Below are positions 23,680-32,987 of a stretch of DNA of 64,000 bases, piece after piece (the stretch's first letter is position 1; every line of letters starts with the position of its first letter). The translations under genes were made by a program, and so were the position numbers. The stretch spans positions 1 through 64,000 of the forward strand of contig NZ_FOTW01000025.1 in NCBI RefSeq assembly GCF_900114705.1, in the 5' to 3' direction. The notes under the pieces were generated by a model, which saw nothing but the letters and a program-made list of their open reading frames with translations, had not been told where the DNA came from and made no database searches. This stretch comes from Rugamonas rubra. Lineage in GTDB: Bacteria; Pseudomonadota; Gammaproteobacteria; Burkholderiales; Burkholderiaceae_D.

Positions 23680-26600
23680 TGTTGGCCCGACTGATCGCGC
23701 TGTCGCTGTCGCAGCGCCTGCTGGTGCTGGTGCTGACCGTGCTGATGATAGGTGCCGGCGTGCAGGCCTTCAACGAGCTGCCGATCGACGCCTTCCCCGA
23801 CGTCTCCAGCACCCAGGTTAAGTTGATCATGAAGGCGCCCGGCATGACGCCGGAGGAGGTGGAGGCGCGCATCGTCGCGCCGATCGAGCAGGAGCTGCTG
23901 GGCATTCCGCGCCAGGTGGTGCTGCGCTCGCAGTCGAAGTACGCGATCGCCGACATCACGCTGGACTTCCAGGACGGCACCGACGTGTTCTGGGCGCGCC
24001 AGCAGGTCAGCGAGCGGCTGGCCAACGTGCTCAAGGACCTGCCGGCCTCGGTAAGCGGCGGCCTGGCGCCGATCACCACGCCGCTCGGCGAGATCTTCAT
24101 GTTCACCATCGAGGGGCCGCTCAGCTTGATGGAGAAGCGCACGCTGCTCGAATGGACCATCCGCCCGCAGCTGCGCAACATCCCCGGCGTGGCCGACGTC
24201 AACTCGCTGGGCGGCCAGGTGAAGAGCTTCGAGGTGGTGCCCGACTTGGCGGCGCTGGCGGCGCGGCGCGTTTCGCTGGCCCAGCTGCAGCAGGCGCTCG
24301 AGGCCAACAACCGCAGCGACGGCGCCGGCCGCCTGGGCAGCGGCGAGGAGTCGCTGCTGATCCGCAGCGACGGCAGCATCCACACGCTGGACGACGTGCG
24401 CGCCATCGCCGTGGCCAGCCGCGACGGCGTGGCGGTCACGGTCGGCCAGGTGGCCACGGTGCGCATCGGCCAGCTGACCCGCTACGGCGCGGTGACGCAG
24501 GACGGCAAGGGCGAGGCGGTCGAGGCGCTGGTGCTGGCCATGCGCGGCGCCAACGCGCAGAAGGTGGTCGACCAGATCCGCGCGCGCCTGCACGAGATGG
24601 CGCCAACTCTGCCGGCCGGGACCACCATCAGCCCCTTCTACGACCGCGGCAACCTGGTCGAGCGCGCCGTCTCCACCGTCACCAAGGCGCTGGGCGAGGC
24701 GACGCTGCTGGTGGTGGTGCTGTTGTATCTGTTCCTCGGCAACCTGCGCTCGGCGCTGGTGGTGGCCTGCATCCTGCCGCTGGCCGCGTTGGGCACCTTC
24801 GTGCTGATGAACGCCTTCGGCCTGAGCGCCAACCTGATGTCGCTGGGCGGCTTGGCGATCGCCATCGGCATGCTGGTCGACGCCGCCGTGGTGGTGGTCG
24901 AGAACATCGAGGCGCACGGCACCGGCGCGCAGCCGGGCATGTCGCGCCTGCACGTGATCTACCGCGCGGTGCGCGAGGTGGCCGTGCCGGTCACCGCCGG
25001 CATGCTGGTGATTATGATCGTGTTCCTGCCGCTGCTGTCGCTGCAGGGGCTGGAGGGCAAGCTGTTCGCGCCGGTGGCGCTGACCATCATCTTCGCGCTC
25101 GCCTCGTCGCTGCTGCTGTCGCTGACGGTGATCCCGGTGCTGGCCTCGCTGCTGCTGAAGGACCAGCACGGCCCGGCGCCGTGGCTGGTGCGCCGGCTCG
25201 AGGCCGGCTACGCCCGCCTGCTGGATTGGGCCCTGCTGCGCCCGCGCGGCGTCGGCGCGGTGGCGGTGGCGGCGCTGCTGCTGTCGGTCGGCCTGTTCCT
25301 CTATGTCGGCAAGTCCTTCATGCCGACGCTCGACGAGGGCGACATCATCATGCAGATCGAGAAGCTGCCCTCGGTGAACCTGGCCGAGTCGGCCCGGCTC
25401 GACCAGGCGATCCAGCGCCGCATCCTCGAACAGGTGCCGGACGTGCGCCGCATCGTCGCCCGGCTCGGCTCGGACGAGCTGGGGCTGGACCCGATGGGCC
25501 TCAACGAGACCGACACCTTCCTGGTGCTCAAGCCGCGCGCCGAATGGCGCAGCAAGGACAAGGAGGCGCTGATCGAGGCGCTGCGCGTGGCCACCGCCAG
25601 CTTCCCCGGCGTAAACCTGAGCTTCACCCAGCCGATCGAGATGCGCACCTCGGAGATGCTGTCCGGCGTGCGCGGCGACCTGGCCGTGAAGATCTACGGG
25701 CCGGACAACCAGGTGCTGGGCGGCCTGGCCGAGCAGGTGCTCAAGCTGTTGCAGGCCATTCCCGGCAGCGAGGACGTGCTGACGGTGAAGAACGCCGGCG
25801 TGCAGTACTTGCAGGTCGACGTCGACCGCGTCGCCGCCGGCCGCCTGGGCCTGAGCGTGGAGCAGGTGCAGGCCGACCTGCGCACGCTGGTCGAGGGCCG
25901 CGTCGCCGGCGTGGTGGTGGAGGGCGGGCGGCGCCTGCCGCTGCTGCTGCGCGGCGACGACAGCCTGCAATTGTCGGCCGAGTTGTTCGAGCAGCTGCGC
26001 CTTCCGCTGGCCGACGGCGGCGCCGTCGCGCTGTCGCAGCTGGCCAGCCTGCGCCATGTCGACGGCCCGGTCAAGGTCGAGCGCGAGAACGGCTCGCGGC
26101 TGGTGGTGGTGCGCGCCAACGTGCGCGGCCGCGACCTGGTCGGCTTTGTCGACGAGGCCAAGGCCGGCGTGGCGCGCCAAATCAAGCTGCCGGTCGGTTA
26201 CCGGGTCAGCTGGGGCGGCCAGTTCGAGAACCAGCAACGCGCCGCCGCCCGGCTGGCGCTGGTGGTGCCGGTGGCGCTGGCGCTGATCTTCCTGCTGTTG
26301 TTCAGCACGCTGCACAGCATCCGCCAGGCGCTGCTGGTGTTCGTCAACATACCGTTCGCGCTGATCGGCGGTGTGGTGGCGCTGGCCGTCAGCGGCGAAT
26401 ACCTGTCGGTGCCAGCCTCGGTCGGCTTCATCGCGCTGATGGGCATCGCCGTGCTGAACGGCCTGGTGATGATCACCTGCTTCAACCAGTTGGTGGCGCG
26501 CGGCATGGCGCTGGGCGAGGTGGTGACGCAGGGCGCGTTGCGCCGCCTACGGCCGGTGATGATGACCGCCTGTATCACCGGCCTGGGCCTGGTGCCGCTG

Positions 26601-26771
26601 CTGCTGGCCAGCGGCCCCGGCTCGGAGATCCAGAAGCCGCTGGCCATCGTGGTCATCGGCGGCCTGCTCAGCGCCACCTTGCTGACGCTGGTGCTGCTGC
26701 CTATCCTGTTCCGGCGTTTTGGCGTAGCGCCAAGCGCCCCATCCCTTAGCGGAGGCTCGCATGAGCAATGA
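23679..26771 (+). CDS. Heavy-metal efflux RND pump (CzcA/CusA family)
   Basis: 1030 residues, twelve transmembrane helices in two sets with large periplasmic loops, the HME-RND size and layout. Conserved segments include NELPIDAFPDVSSTQVKLIMKAPGMTPEEVE near the N-terminus, PIEMRTSEMLSGVRGDLAVKIYG mid-protein and the TM4 motif AIGMLVDAAVVVVEN. The TM4 motif keeps the proton-relay Asp and Glu but lacks the DFG aspartate typical of Zn/Co/Cd (CzcA) pumps, being nearer the CusA pattern, whereas the mid-protein segment is CzcA-like, so the metal cannot be assigned. Second gene of the operon, overlapping the adaptor stop by 1 bp and DUF3240 by 11 bp. Confidence 0.92.
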   Translation: MLARLIALSLSQRLLVLVLTVLMIGAGVQAFNELPIDAFPDVSSTQVKLIMKAPGMTPEEVEARIVAPIEQELLGIPRQVVLRSQSKYAIADITLDFQDGTDVFWARQQVSERLANVLKDLPASVSGGLAPITTPLGEIFMFTIEGPLSLMEKRTLLEWTIRPQLRNIPGVADVNSLGGQVKSFEVVPDLAALAARRVSLAQLQQALEANNRSDGAGRLGSGEESLLIRSDGSIHTLDDVRAIAVASRDGVAVTVGQVATVRIGQLTRYGAVTQDGKGEAVEALVLAMRGANAQKVVDQIRARLHEMAPTLPAGTTISPFYDRGNLVERAVSTVTKALGEATLLVVVLLYLFLGNLRSALVVACILPLAALGTFVLMNAFGLSANLMSLGGLAIAIGMLVDAAVVVVENIEAHGTGAQPGMSRLHVIYRAVREVAVPVTAGMLVIMIVFLPLLSLQGLEGKLFAPVALTIIFALASSLLLSLTVIPVLASLLLKDQHGPAPWLVRRLEAGYARLLDWALLRPRGVGAVAVAALLLSVGLFLYVGKSFMPTLDEGDIIMQIEKLPSVNLAESARLDQAIQRRILEQVPDVRRIVARLGSDELGLDPMGLNETDTFLVLKPRAEWRSKDKEALIEALRVATASFPGVNLSFTQPIEMRTSEMLSGVRGDLAVKIYGPDNQVLGGLAEQVLKLLQAIPGSEDVLTVKNAGVQYLQVDVDRVAAGRLGLSVEQVQADLRTLVEGRVAGVVVEGGRRLPLLLRGDDSLQLSAELFEQLRLPLADGGAVALSQLASLRHVDGPVKVERENGSRLVVVRANVRGRDLVGFVDEAKAGVARQIKLPVGYRVSWGGQFENQQRAAARLALVVPVALALIFLLLFSTLHSIRQALLVFVNIPFALIGGVVALAVSGEYLSVPASVGFIALMGIAVLNGLVMITCFNQLVARGMALGEVVTQGALRRLRPVMMTACITGLGLVPLLLASGPGSEIQKPLAIVVIGGLLSATLLTLVLLPILFRRFGVAPSAPSLSGGSHEQ

Positions 26772-27081
26772 TAAAAAATACGACGCCATGCTAACGCTGG
26801 CGATTCCCGTCTCGCTGGAGGAGGACGTGCTCGACTTCCTGCTGCTGCGCCCGGCCTGGGCCGGCGGCTTTTCGGTGGTCGACGCCCAAGGCATGGGGCG
26901 CGGCGCCTCGCTGCAGTCGACCATGGAAAAGGTGCAGGGCCGCAGCCGGCGCAAGCTGGTGTTGATCGCCGGCGTGCAGGCCGACCTGCGCGGCCTGCTC
27001 GACGAGCTGGCCGGCGAGATCCGCAACCCCGACGTGGCCTATTGGATGGCGCCCTTGCTGGACTTCGGGAGGCTGGCATGA
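26761..27081 (+). CDS. DUF3240 family protein of the metal efflux operon
   Basis: 106 residues, soluble. The sequence MLTLAIPVSLEEDVLDFLL...GFSVVDAQGMG...RRKLVLIAGVQADLRGLLDEL...DVAYWMAPLLDFGRL fits DUF3240, a PII-like small protein repeatedly found inside CzcA/CusA-type operons. It probably modulates the pump in response to metal or nucleotide; that is inference from family context. It starts within the pump's last codons (11-bp overlap) and ends overlapping the next start by 4 bp, with GGAGG 8 bases upstream of its ATG. Confidence 0.85.
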   Translation: MSNDKKYDAMLTLAIPVSLEEDVLDFLLLRPAWAGGFSVVDAQGMGRGASLQSTMEKVQGRSRRKLVLIAGVQADLRGLLDELAGEIRNPDVAYWMAPLLDFGRLA

Positions 27082-28370
27082 GTACGTCTAACAAACTGCT
27101 GCTGGCGATGCTGCTGGCGCTGGGCGCGTCACAGTCGCCCAGCGCGATGGCCGCCGCCAGCGCGCCTGCCGCCGCGTCCACCGCCACTAGCCCAGCGTCG
27201 GGCGCGCTGGCCGTGCTGCCGCCGGAACCGCTGGTGCGGCGCGCGCTGGAAAGCCTGCCGCAGCTGCGCCTCGGCACCCTCCAGTCCCAGCTGGCCGGCG
27301 TCGACAAGACGCGCCTGCAAGCCGGACCCTACGAATGGACGGCGCGCGCCAGCGTCAACCAGCGCAGGGTCGAGGGCGGCGAGCGCTTCCAGGAGCAGGA
27401 GCTGGCGCTGGAGCGCACCGTGCGCTGGTTCGGCAAGGCCGGGCAGGACCAGGCCATCGGCGCGCAGGGCGTGTTGGTGGCCGAGGCGATGCACGCCGAC
27501 GCCTGGCACGAGGCCGGCCGCGCGCTGATGAAGGACTGGTTCGACGCGCTGCGCGAGCAGGCCGCCGTGGCGCGGTTGGATGAGCAGTTGGCGGTGACGG
27601 AGCAGCTGCGGCGCGTCGCGGCGAAGCGGGTGCTGGCCGGCGACGGCGCCCGCCTGGAGCAGCTGCAGGCCGACACCGAGCACCAGCGCGTCGCCGCGCT
27701 GGTGCTGCAGGCGCGCCAACGGCAGGAACAGGCGCTGGCCCAGTTGGAGCAGAACTACGTCGGCCTGCCGGCGCCCGACGCCAGCCGTTTGCCGCTGCCG
27801 CCGGCGCCGGTGGAGGGCGCCGACTACTGGCGTGAGCGCATCCTGCACGACAACCACGAGCTCGAGCTGGCCGAGGCCGAGGTGGCGTTGTACACGCTGC
27901 GCGCCAGCCGCCAGAGCAGCGACCGCATGCCCGATCCGACGCTAGCGCTGCGCGCGGCGCGCGAGCGGGCCGGGCAGGAACGCCTGATCGGCCTGACCTT
28001 GTCGATACCGCTGCCGGGCGCCGCCCGCGCCGCCGACCGCGACGGCGCCGCGCTGAAGGCGGCGATGGCGCGCGAACGGGCCGACCAGGTCCGGCTGCGG
28101 GTGCGCTCGGCGGCACAACGCGCGGTGATCGACAACGCGCGCAGCTATCAGGTATGGCAGACTGTCAGCGAGGTCGAAACGCAGGCGCGGCGCCAGTCGG
28201 AGCTGATGATGAAGGCCTACCAGGCCGGCGAATGTACGCTGATGGACGCGCTGGGCAGCCGGCGCCAGGCGCTGGACGCGGCGTTGGCGGCGCAAACGGC
28301 GCAGGTCGAGGCGCTGGCCGCCTATGCCCGCGTGCAGCTGGACGCGCACGCCATCTGGGCCATCGATTGA
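27078..28370 (+). CDS. TolC-family outer-membrane efflux channel (CzcC/CusC-like)
   Basis: 430 residues with an export signal (LLLAMLLALGASQSPSAMAA). The long heptad-type helices of the outer-membrane efflux family follow, twice repeated: ARLDEQLAVTEQLRRVAAKRVLAGDGARLEQLQADTE and VETQARRQSELMMKAYQAGECTLMDALGSRR. No lipobox Cys is seen, so it is probably not lipid-anchored as CusC is. ATG at 27078 overlaps DUF3240 by 4 bp. It completes a three-part cell-envelope pump with the adaptor and RND protein. Confidence 0.87.
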   Translation: MSTSNKLLLAMLLALGASQSPSAMAAASAPAAASTATSPASGALAVLPPEPLVRRALESLPQLRLGTLQSQLAGVDKTRLQAGPYEWTARASVNQRRVEGGERFQEQELALERTVRWFGKAGQDQAIGAQGVLVAEAMHADAWHEAGRALMKDWFDALREQAAVARLDEQLAVTEQLRRVAAKRVLAGDGARLEQLQADTEHQRVAALVLQARQRQEQALAQLEQNYVGLPAPDASRLPLPPAPVEGADYWRERILHDNHELELAEAEVALYTLRASRQSSDRMPDPTLALRAARERAGQERLIGLTLSIPLPGAARAADRDGAALKAAMARERADQVRLRVRSAAQRAVIDNARSYQVWQTVSEVETQARRQSELMMKAYQAGECTLMDALGSRRQALDAALAAQTAQVEALAAYARVQLDAHAIWAID

Positions 28371-28464
28371 ACGACTCTGCAATTTGAAAACACCAGCACC
28401 AAGGCAGAACCATGTAGGCGCGAACTGCGCCACCACAGTAATGGATCAACCCAGGAGAACCAAG

Positions 28465-29019
28465 ATGAACCAATATAAACCGTCCTTACACCCCACCGCG
28501 CCAGCCTGGCGCTACGCCGCCCCGGCCCGTTTGCTGCACTGGTTGCTGGCCCTGTTGATCGTCGTGCTGATCGGCGTGGGCTGGTACATGATGGAGATCG
28601 AGGACGATCCCGGCAGCGCCGTCTACTTCATGCTGCACAAGTCCTTCGGCCTGGTGCTGGCGGCGTTGGTCGCGGCGCGCCTGCTGTGGCGCTTCGGCCA
28701 TCGGCCGGCGTCGCTGCCGGGCAACGTAACGCCGTGGCAGGTGCGCCTGTCCGGCCTGACCCACGGCCTGCTCTACCTGTGCATGGTGCTGATGCCGCTG
28801 ACCGGCATCGTCGGCGCGGCCTTGAGCAAGCGCGGCCTGGTGTTCTTCGGCCTGACCTTGCCGCGCTGGTTCGTGCCGGACCACGACCTGGCCGAGCAGT
28901 ATTTCGACGCCCACGGCGTCATCGCCTGGGTCTTGGTGGCGCTGATCGTGCTGCACGTGGTGGCCGCCCTGAAGCACCTGCTGGTCGACAAGGACGGCGT
29001 GTTCCAGCGCATGGGCTGA
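28465..29019 (+). CDS. Cytochrome b561 (CybB-type)
   Basis: 184 residues, four transmembrane helices. Haem-ligand histidines lie in RLLHWLLALLIVVLIGVGWYM, FMLHKSFGLVLAALVAARLLWR, LTHGLLYLCMVLMPLTG and LIVLHVVAALKHLLVDKDG. The RP/AR-LLHW start and the DKDGVFQRM end are characteristic of the family. It probably shuttles electrons at the inner membrane, for example from quinol to superoxide or another periplasmic acceptor. ATG 28465 is chosen because CCAGGAGAACC lies just upstream. The 94-bp gap from the efflux operon may contain its own promoter. Confidence 0.9.
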   Translation: MNQYKPSLHPTAPAWRYAAPARLLHWLLALLIVVLIGVGWYMMEIEDDPGSAVYFMLHKSFGLVLAALVAARLLWRFGHRPASLPGNVTPWQVRLSGLTHGLLYLCMVLMPLTGIVGAALSKRGLVFFGLTLPRWFVPDHDLAEQYFDAHGVIAWVLVALIVLHVVAALKHLLVDKDGVFQRMG

Positions 29020-29056
29020 ACGCCGGCCGCCGCCGGCCGGCCATTGGCCGTCGGCG

Positions 29057-30751
29057 TCAGGCCGGCTCGGCGTGCTCCACCAGCAGCTGCACCTTGGTGA
29101 CGCCGTTGTACTCGTTGGCGTCGAGGCGGAAGGCGACGCGGGCGCGCTCGCCGACCGAGTCGACATGGCCGAACCAGATGGCGTCGAAGCGGCTGCCGTT
29201 CTTCTCCAGCAGCAGCTTGAGGTGGCGCTCCTTCAAAATGCGCTGGCTGACGACGCGGAACTCGTCGCAGAACACCGGCGGCGCGAAGCCCTGGCCCCAC
29301 ACTTGGCCGGCCATCAGGGCGATGAAGTCGGTGGTGTAGTAGGCCTCCTCCAGCGGGCCGTCGGTTTCGATGACGCGTTCGAGCTGCTGTTCGCTGAGCC
29401 AGGCGCGGCCGACCGCCTCGAAGGCCTCGGCGAAGGCGTCGAAGGCCTCGGCGCGGATGGTCAGACCGGCCGCCATGGCGTGGCCGCCGAACTTGTCGAT
29501 CAGGCTGGGCGCGCGCTTGGACACCAGGTCGAGCGCGTCGCGCAGGTGGAAGCCGGGGATGGAGCGGCCGGAACCCTTGATCCAGCCGTCGGCGCCGGGC
29601 GCGAAGGTGATGGTCGGGCGGAAGAACTTCTCCTTCAGGCGCGAGGCGACGATGCCGATCACGCCCTGGTGCCAGGCCGCGTCGAAGACGCAGATGGTGC
29701 TGCTGGCGGCCGGCTCGAACTCGTCGAGGTGGAGCAGGGCGGTGTCCTGCATCTCGGCCTCGATCTCGCGCCGCTTCAGGTTGATCTCGTTGAGTTGCTG
29801 GGCCAGCGCCCAGGCGCGGCCCTCGTCGTCGGTGACCAAACACTCGATCCCCAGCGACATGTCCTGCAGGCGGCCGGCGGCGTTCAGCCGCGGCCCCAGC
29901 GCGAAGCCGAGGTCGAAGGGGCTGGCGGTGCGCGGTTCGCGCCCGGCGACGCGGAACAACGCGGCCACGCCGGCGTGCATGCGGCCGGCGCGCATGCGCT
30001 TGAGGCCCTGCGCCACCAAAATCCGGTTGTTGGGGTCGAGCCGCACCACGTCGGCCACGGTGCCCAGCGCCACCAGGTCGAGCAGGTGGTCCAGCTTGGG
30101 TTGGCTCTGGGCGTCGAACACGCCGCGCCGGCGCAGCTCGGCGCGCAGCGCCAGCAGCACGTAGAACACCACGCCGACGCCGGCCAGGTGCTTGCTCGGG
30201 AAGCCGCACTCGGGCTGGTTGGGGTTGACGATGACGCGGGCGGCCGGCAGGGTGTCGGCCGGCAGGTGGTGGTCGGTCACCACCACCTCGATGCCGCGCC
30301 GGTTGGCCTCGGCCACGCCATCGATGCTGGCGATGCCGTTGTCGACGGTGATGATGATGTCGGGCGACTTCTCGCGCGCGGTCAGTTCGACGATCTCCGG
30401 CGTCAGGCCGTAGCCGTACTCGAAGCGGTTGGGCACGATGAAGTCGATGGTCGCGCCCATCGAGCGCAGGCCGCGCAGCGCGGTGGCGCAGGCGGTGGCG
30501 CCGTCGCAGTCGTAGTCGGCGACGATGCACATGCGCTTGTTGGCGGCGATGGCGTCGGCCAGGAAGACGGCGGCCGCGTCGATGTGCAGCAGGCCGGCCG
30601 GCGGGATCATCGCCGCCAGTTCGCTCGACAGGTCCTTCATGTCGGTCAGGCCGCGCGCCGCGTACAGCCGGGCCAGCACGGGGTGGACGCCGCCCTGGCG
30701 CAGCATTTCGGATTCGCGGAAGGGGTAGGTGCGGGTGGCGATGCGGGTCAT
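29057..30751 (-). CDS. recJ: Single-stranded-DNA-specific exonuclease RecJ
   Basis: 564 residues, the normal size. DHH-family motifs are intact: VADYDCDGATACA (about residue 75), IIITVDNGIAS, VVVTDHHLPAD (about 155) and VALGTVADVVRLD. The DHHA1 part contains GRLQDMSLGIECL and PGFHLRDALDLVSKRAPSLIDKFGGHAMAAGLTI, followed by the C-terminal OB domain. RecJ degrades single-stranded DNA 5' to 3' in RecF-pathway recombination and mismatch/base-excision repair. It lies downstream of the RpfE-type gene with a 4-bp overlap, a pairing conserved in betaproteobacteria. Confidence 0.96.
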   Translation of the reverse strand: MTRIATRTYPFRESEMLRQGGVHPVLARLYAARGLTDMKDLSSELAAMIPPAGLLHIDAAAVFLADAIAANKRMCIVADYDCDGATACATALRGLRSMGATIDFIVPNRFEYGYGLTPEIVELTAREKSPDIIITVDNGIASIDGVAEANRRGIEVVVTDHHLPADTLPAARVIVNPNQPECGFPSKHLAGVGVVFYVLLALRAELRRRGVFDAQSQPKLDHLLDLVALGTVADVVRLDPNNRILVAQGLKRMRAGRMHAGVAALFRVAGREPRTASPFDLGFALGPRLNAAGRLQDMSLGIECLVTDDEGRAWALAQQLNEINLKRREIEAEMQDTALLHLDEFEPAASSTICVFDAAWHQGVIGIVASRLKEKFFRPTITFAPGADGWIKGSGRSIPGFHLRDALDLVSKRAPSLIDKFGGHAMAAGLTIRAEAFDAFAEAFEAVGRAWLSEQQLERVIETDGPLEEAYYTTDFIALMAGQVWGQGFAPPVFCDEFRVVSQRILKERHLKLLLEKNGSRFDAIWFGHVDSVGERARVAFRLDANEYNGVTKVQLLVEHAEPA

Positions 30752-31824
30752 GGCAGGAGGTTCTTCAGAGTGTGCTTGTGCCAGAACTTGCGCTGGGCGA
30801 GTTTGCTGGTGGTGAATTCGGCGCTGGCGCCACGGTGGTTGAGGATCAGCGTGGCGCTGCCGACGCGCCCCGTTTGCAGCGCCGCCAGCAGCGGCGCGAA
30901 CCAGTCCTGCTCGAGCTGCTGCATGCGCGCCAGCCATTGCGACCAGTCGCCGGCGATGCCCGGCTCGATCAGCGCGGCGCAAACGACGGTGGCCTGCGCG
31001 CCGCCTTGCTGCAGCAGCTCGGCCAGGGCCACGTCGCGCAGCGCCGGCCGGGCCAGCGCCATCATCCAGGCCGGGCCGGCGTTGACCGCCAGCGCGCCGG
31101 CGGCGCCGGTGCTGCCAGTTTGCGGCTGGGCCGCCGCCGGGGCGCCGCCCCAGATCCAGAAGGAGTTCACCGGCGGCAGGCCGCGCGCCTGGCGCGCCTG
31201 GTTGACCGGGTGCTCGTACCACAGCATCTGGATCTCGTTTTGCAGCTTGCGGAAGGCCACCGCGTTCGGCCCTTCCGGCATCAGGTCGCTCAGGTTCATG
31301 CTGCTGGCGCTGTCGGGCGAACTGGTGGCCAGGCCGGCCCAGTCGTCGGCGCGCAGGAACCAGGTGCCGGCGTCGCCGTAGCGCAGCTCTTTGCCCAGCT
31401 CGGCGAAGTAGGGTTGGGCCGCCTCGAACAGGACGCGGGCGTCATCGTCGGCTAGCGCGAGGGCGCGCGGGTCGGCCAGGCTCAGGTGGGTGCGCGCCAT
31501 CTGCACGTGGATGGGGTGGACGATGAACCAGTGGCCTTCCTGCGCTGGCTGGCCGTAGCCGTGCAGGACGGCGCCGGCCAGCGGCGCACTGGCGTCGGCG
31601 TCGGTGTCGGCCGGCGCGGCCGGCTGGGCGCGCAGGCCCAGCTGGACGGCCAGCCAGGATTCATGCGGCAGCACGCGGGCGCCGGCGTCGCAGGCTTGCA
31701 CGTGGCGCGCGCCGGTGCGCGACAGCAGGGCGGCCAGGGCGGGGGTTTGCAGGGCGCGTTGGAGGTCGGCGGCCAGTTCGGCCGGCGGCAGGGCGTAGGG
31801 CAGGGCGAGGGTAATTTGCTTCAT
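30748..31824 (-). CDS. RpfE-type conserved protein (phosphoglycerate-mutase-like), recJ partner
   Basis: 358 residues, no signal or membrane segment. The protein opens MKQITLALPYALPPAELAADL and contains HWFIVHPIHVQMARTHLSLADPR, EGPNAVAFRKLQNEIQMLWYEHPVN, LPPVNSFWIWGGAP and LILNHRGASAEFTTSKLAQRKFWHK. Homologues sit next to recJ in Burkholderiales and are annotated as RpfE-type regulatory proteins or putative phosphoglycerate mutases; the biochemical role is not established. ATG at 31824 gives the usual N-terminus. The stop overlaps recJ's start by 4 bp (ATGA), so translation is coupled. Confidence 0.85.
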   Translation of the reverse strand: MKQITLALPYALPPAELAADLQRALQTPALAALLSRTGARHVQACDAGARVLPHESWLAVQLGLRAQPAAPADTDADASAPLAGAVLHGYGQPAQEGHWFIVHPIHVQMARTHLSLADPRALALADDDARVLFEAAQPYFAELGKELRYGDAGTWFLRADDWAGLATSSPDSASSMNLSDLMPEGPNAVAFRKLQNEIQMLWYEHPVNQARQARGLPPVNSFWIWGGAPAAAQPQTGSTGAAGALAVNAGPAWMMALARPALRDVALAELLQQGGAQATVVCAALIEPGIAGDWSQWLARMQQLEQDWFAPLLAALQTGRVGSATLILNHRGASAEFTTSKLAQRKFWHKHTLKNLLP

Positions 31825-31931
31825 GCGGCATTGTAGTGGATATAGCTGCCGCAACGTAAGACAGCGGCCCGTCCTTAAGGCACTTGGAATATTTCGTTGT
31901 GGAAATGAAAATTGGTATTTCACAATAAATG

Positions 31932-31960
31932 TTGGCTCACGTTAAAAATCTAAGTATAAT
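31932..31960 (+). promoter_or_regulatory. Sigma70-type promoter for the PEP-CTERM protein
   Basis: TTGGCT (31932-31937), 17-bp spacer, perfect TATAAT (31955-31960). Transcription would start near 31967, leaving a leader of about 128 nt before the ATG at 32095. Confidence 0.6.
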
Positions 31961-32094
31961 TGCGGCAACAGATGATATTGAAGTGATATCTCTTTCGATC
32001 AGGCCAGCGCTGGGGTACATGCAGCGGTCGCCGGCACCATACCAGCGGGGCAGCACGAGTTGCTTCGATAAAAATAACCATTTTGGAATACACC

Positions 32095-32817
32095 ATGAAG
32101 CTTAGTAAAATCGTCGCCGCCTCCACCCTGCTGTTTGCCACCCTGCCAGCCTTCGCCGCTACCGCCTTCTTCGACTTCTCCGATCTGGAATACGTCAAGG
32201 GTAAAAGCACGGGCCTGCTGCCGTCCGAGCCGAGCAGCGGCTACTTCGCCTGCACCGGCGCCGACCTGTGCAGCTCGAACGTCGACAACAAGAAGGCCGC
32301 CCTCGGTGGCGACCTGAAGTACACCGTCAACGGCATCACCGCGACCGCGACCGCCCAATACTTCTCGCAGAACAAGTGGACCACCGCCTCGGTGGTGCAG
32401 GACAGCGAGAACGGCCACAACTTCGCCAAGCAGATCGGCGCCGGCCTGGGCGTGTACCACACCAGCGGCGACAGTAGCGACGACAACATCACCAACAAGG
32501 AAAAGCTGGTGCTCAGCTTCGCCGGCCCGGTCAAACTCGACGCCGCCTTCCTGCGCTCGGACGGCCACGACACCGCCTGGAAGAAGGGCGCCACGTTGCT
32601 GCTGAACGGCGTCGAATACAATCTGGCCGGCTCGCTGCTGCCAGAAAACCTGGTCGGCTCGGTGTTCACCTTCGAATTCGGCGGCAAGAAGGCCGACCAG
32701 TTCTACCTGGGCGGCATGACGGTGTCGGCCGTGCCGGAACCGTCGAGCTACGCCATGCTGCTGGGCGGTATCGGCCTGATGGGTCTGATCGCCCGCCGCC
32801 GCAAGCAGCAAGCTTAA
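32095..32817 (+). CDS. PEP-CTERM sorting-domain exported protein
   Basis: 240 residues. Sec signal peptide MKLSKIVAASTLLFATLPAFA, a beta-rich body with two Cys (FACTGADLCSS), and a C-terminal PEP-CTERM tripartite signal: VPEPSS motif, hydrophobic stretch YAMLLGGIGLMGLIA, basic RRRK end. Such proteins are cleaved and released or anchored by the exosortase/archaeosortase system and are often linked to exopolysaccharide. The cargo's own role is unknown. ATG 32095 is preferred over TTG 32083 because GGAATACACC precedes it and the signal peptide starts there. A promoter and a terminator flank it, so it is a single-gene unit. Confidence 0.9.
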   Translation: MKLSKIVAASTLLFATLPAFAATAFFDFSDLEYVKGKSTGLLPSEPSSGYFACTGADLCSSNVDNKKAALGGDLKYTVNGITATATAQYFSQNKWTTASVVQDSENGHNFAKQIGAGLGVYHTSGDSSDDNITNKEKLVLSFAGPVKLDAAFLRSDGHDTAWKKGATLLLNGVEYNLAGSLLPENLVGSVFTFEFGGKKADQFYLGGMTVSAVPEPSSYAMLLGGIGLMGLIARRRKQQA

Positions 32818-32854
32818 GTCCACAACGGAACGGCGCCGGCGCCGCTTTCCCTCG

Positions 32855-32879
32855 ACGGCTCCTGCGGGGGCCGTTTTTC
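32855..32879 (+). terminator. Intrinsic terminator after the PEP-CTERM gene
   Basis: ACGGCTCC (32855-32862) pairs with GGGGCCGT (32867-32874) with one G-T wobble, loop TGCG, followed by TTTT. Placed 37 bases after the stop codon. Confidence 0.75.
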
Positions 32880-32987
32880 ATGGGCGGACGGCTGGGCGCG
32901 GCAAACCAAACGCGCGGCGTTTCGCGCATGAAACGCTATTTATATGGCACACTGCGGGCTCACACGTTTTCACCGTCTTCGGAGCCC

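Noticed and set aside
23289..26315. 1008-codon antisense ORF opposite the RND pump
   Set aside because: Extremely rich in Gln, His and Arg, with no motifs; a by-product of third-position GC bias in the real gene.
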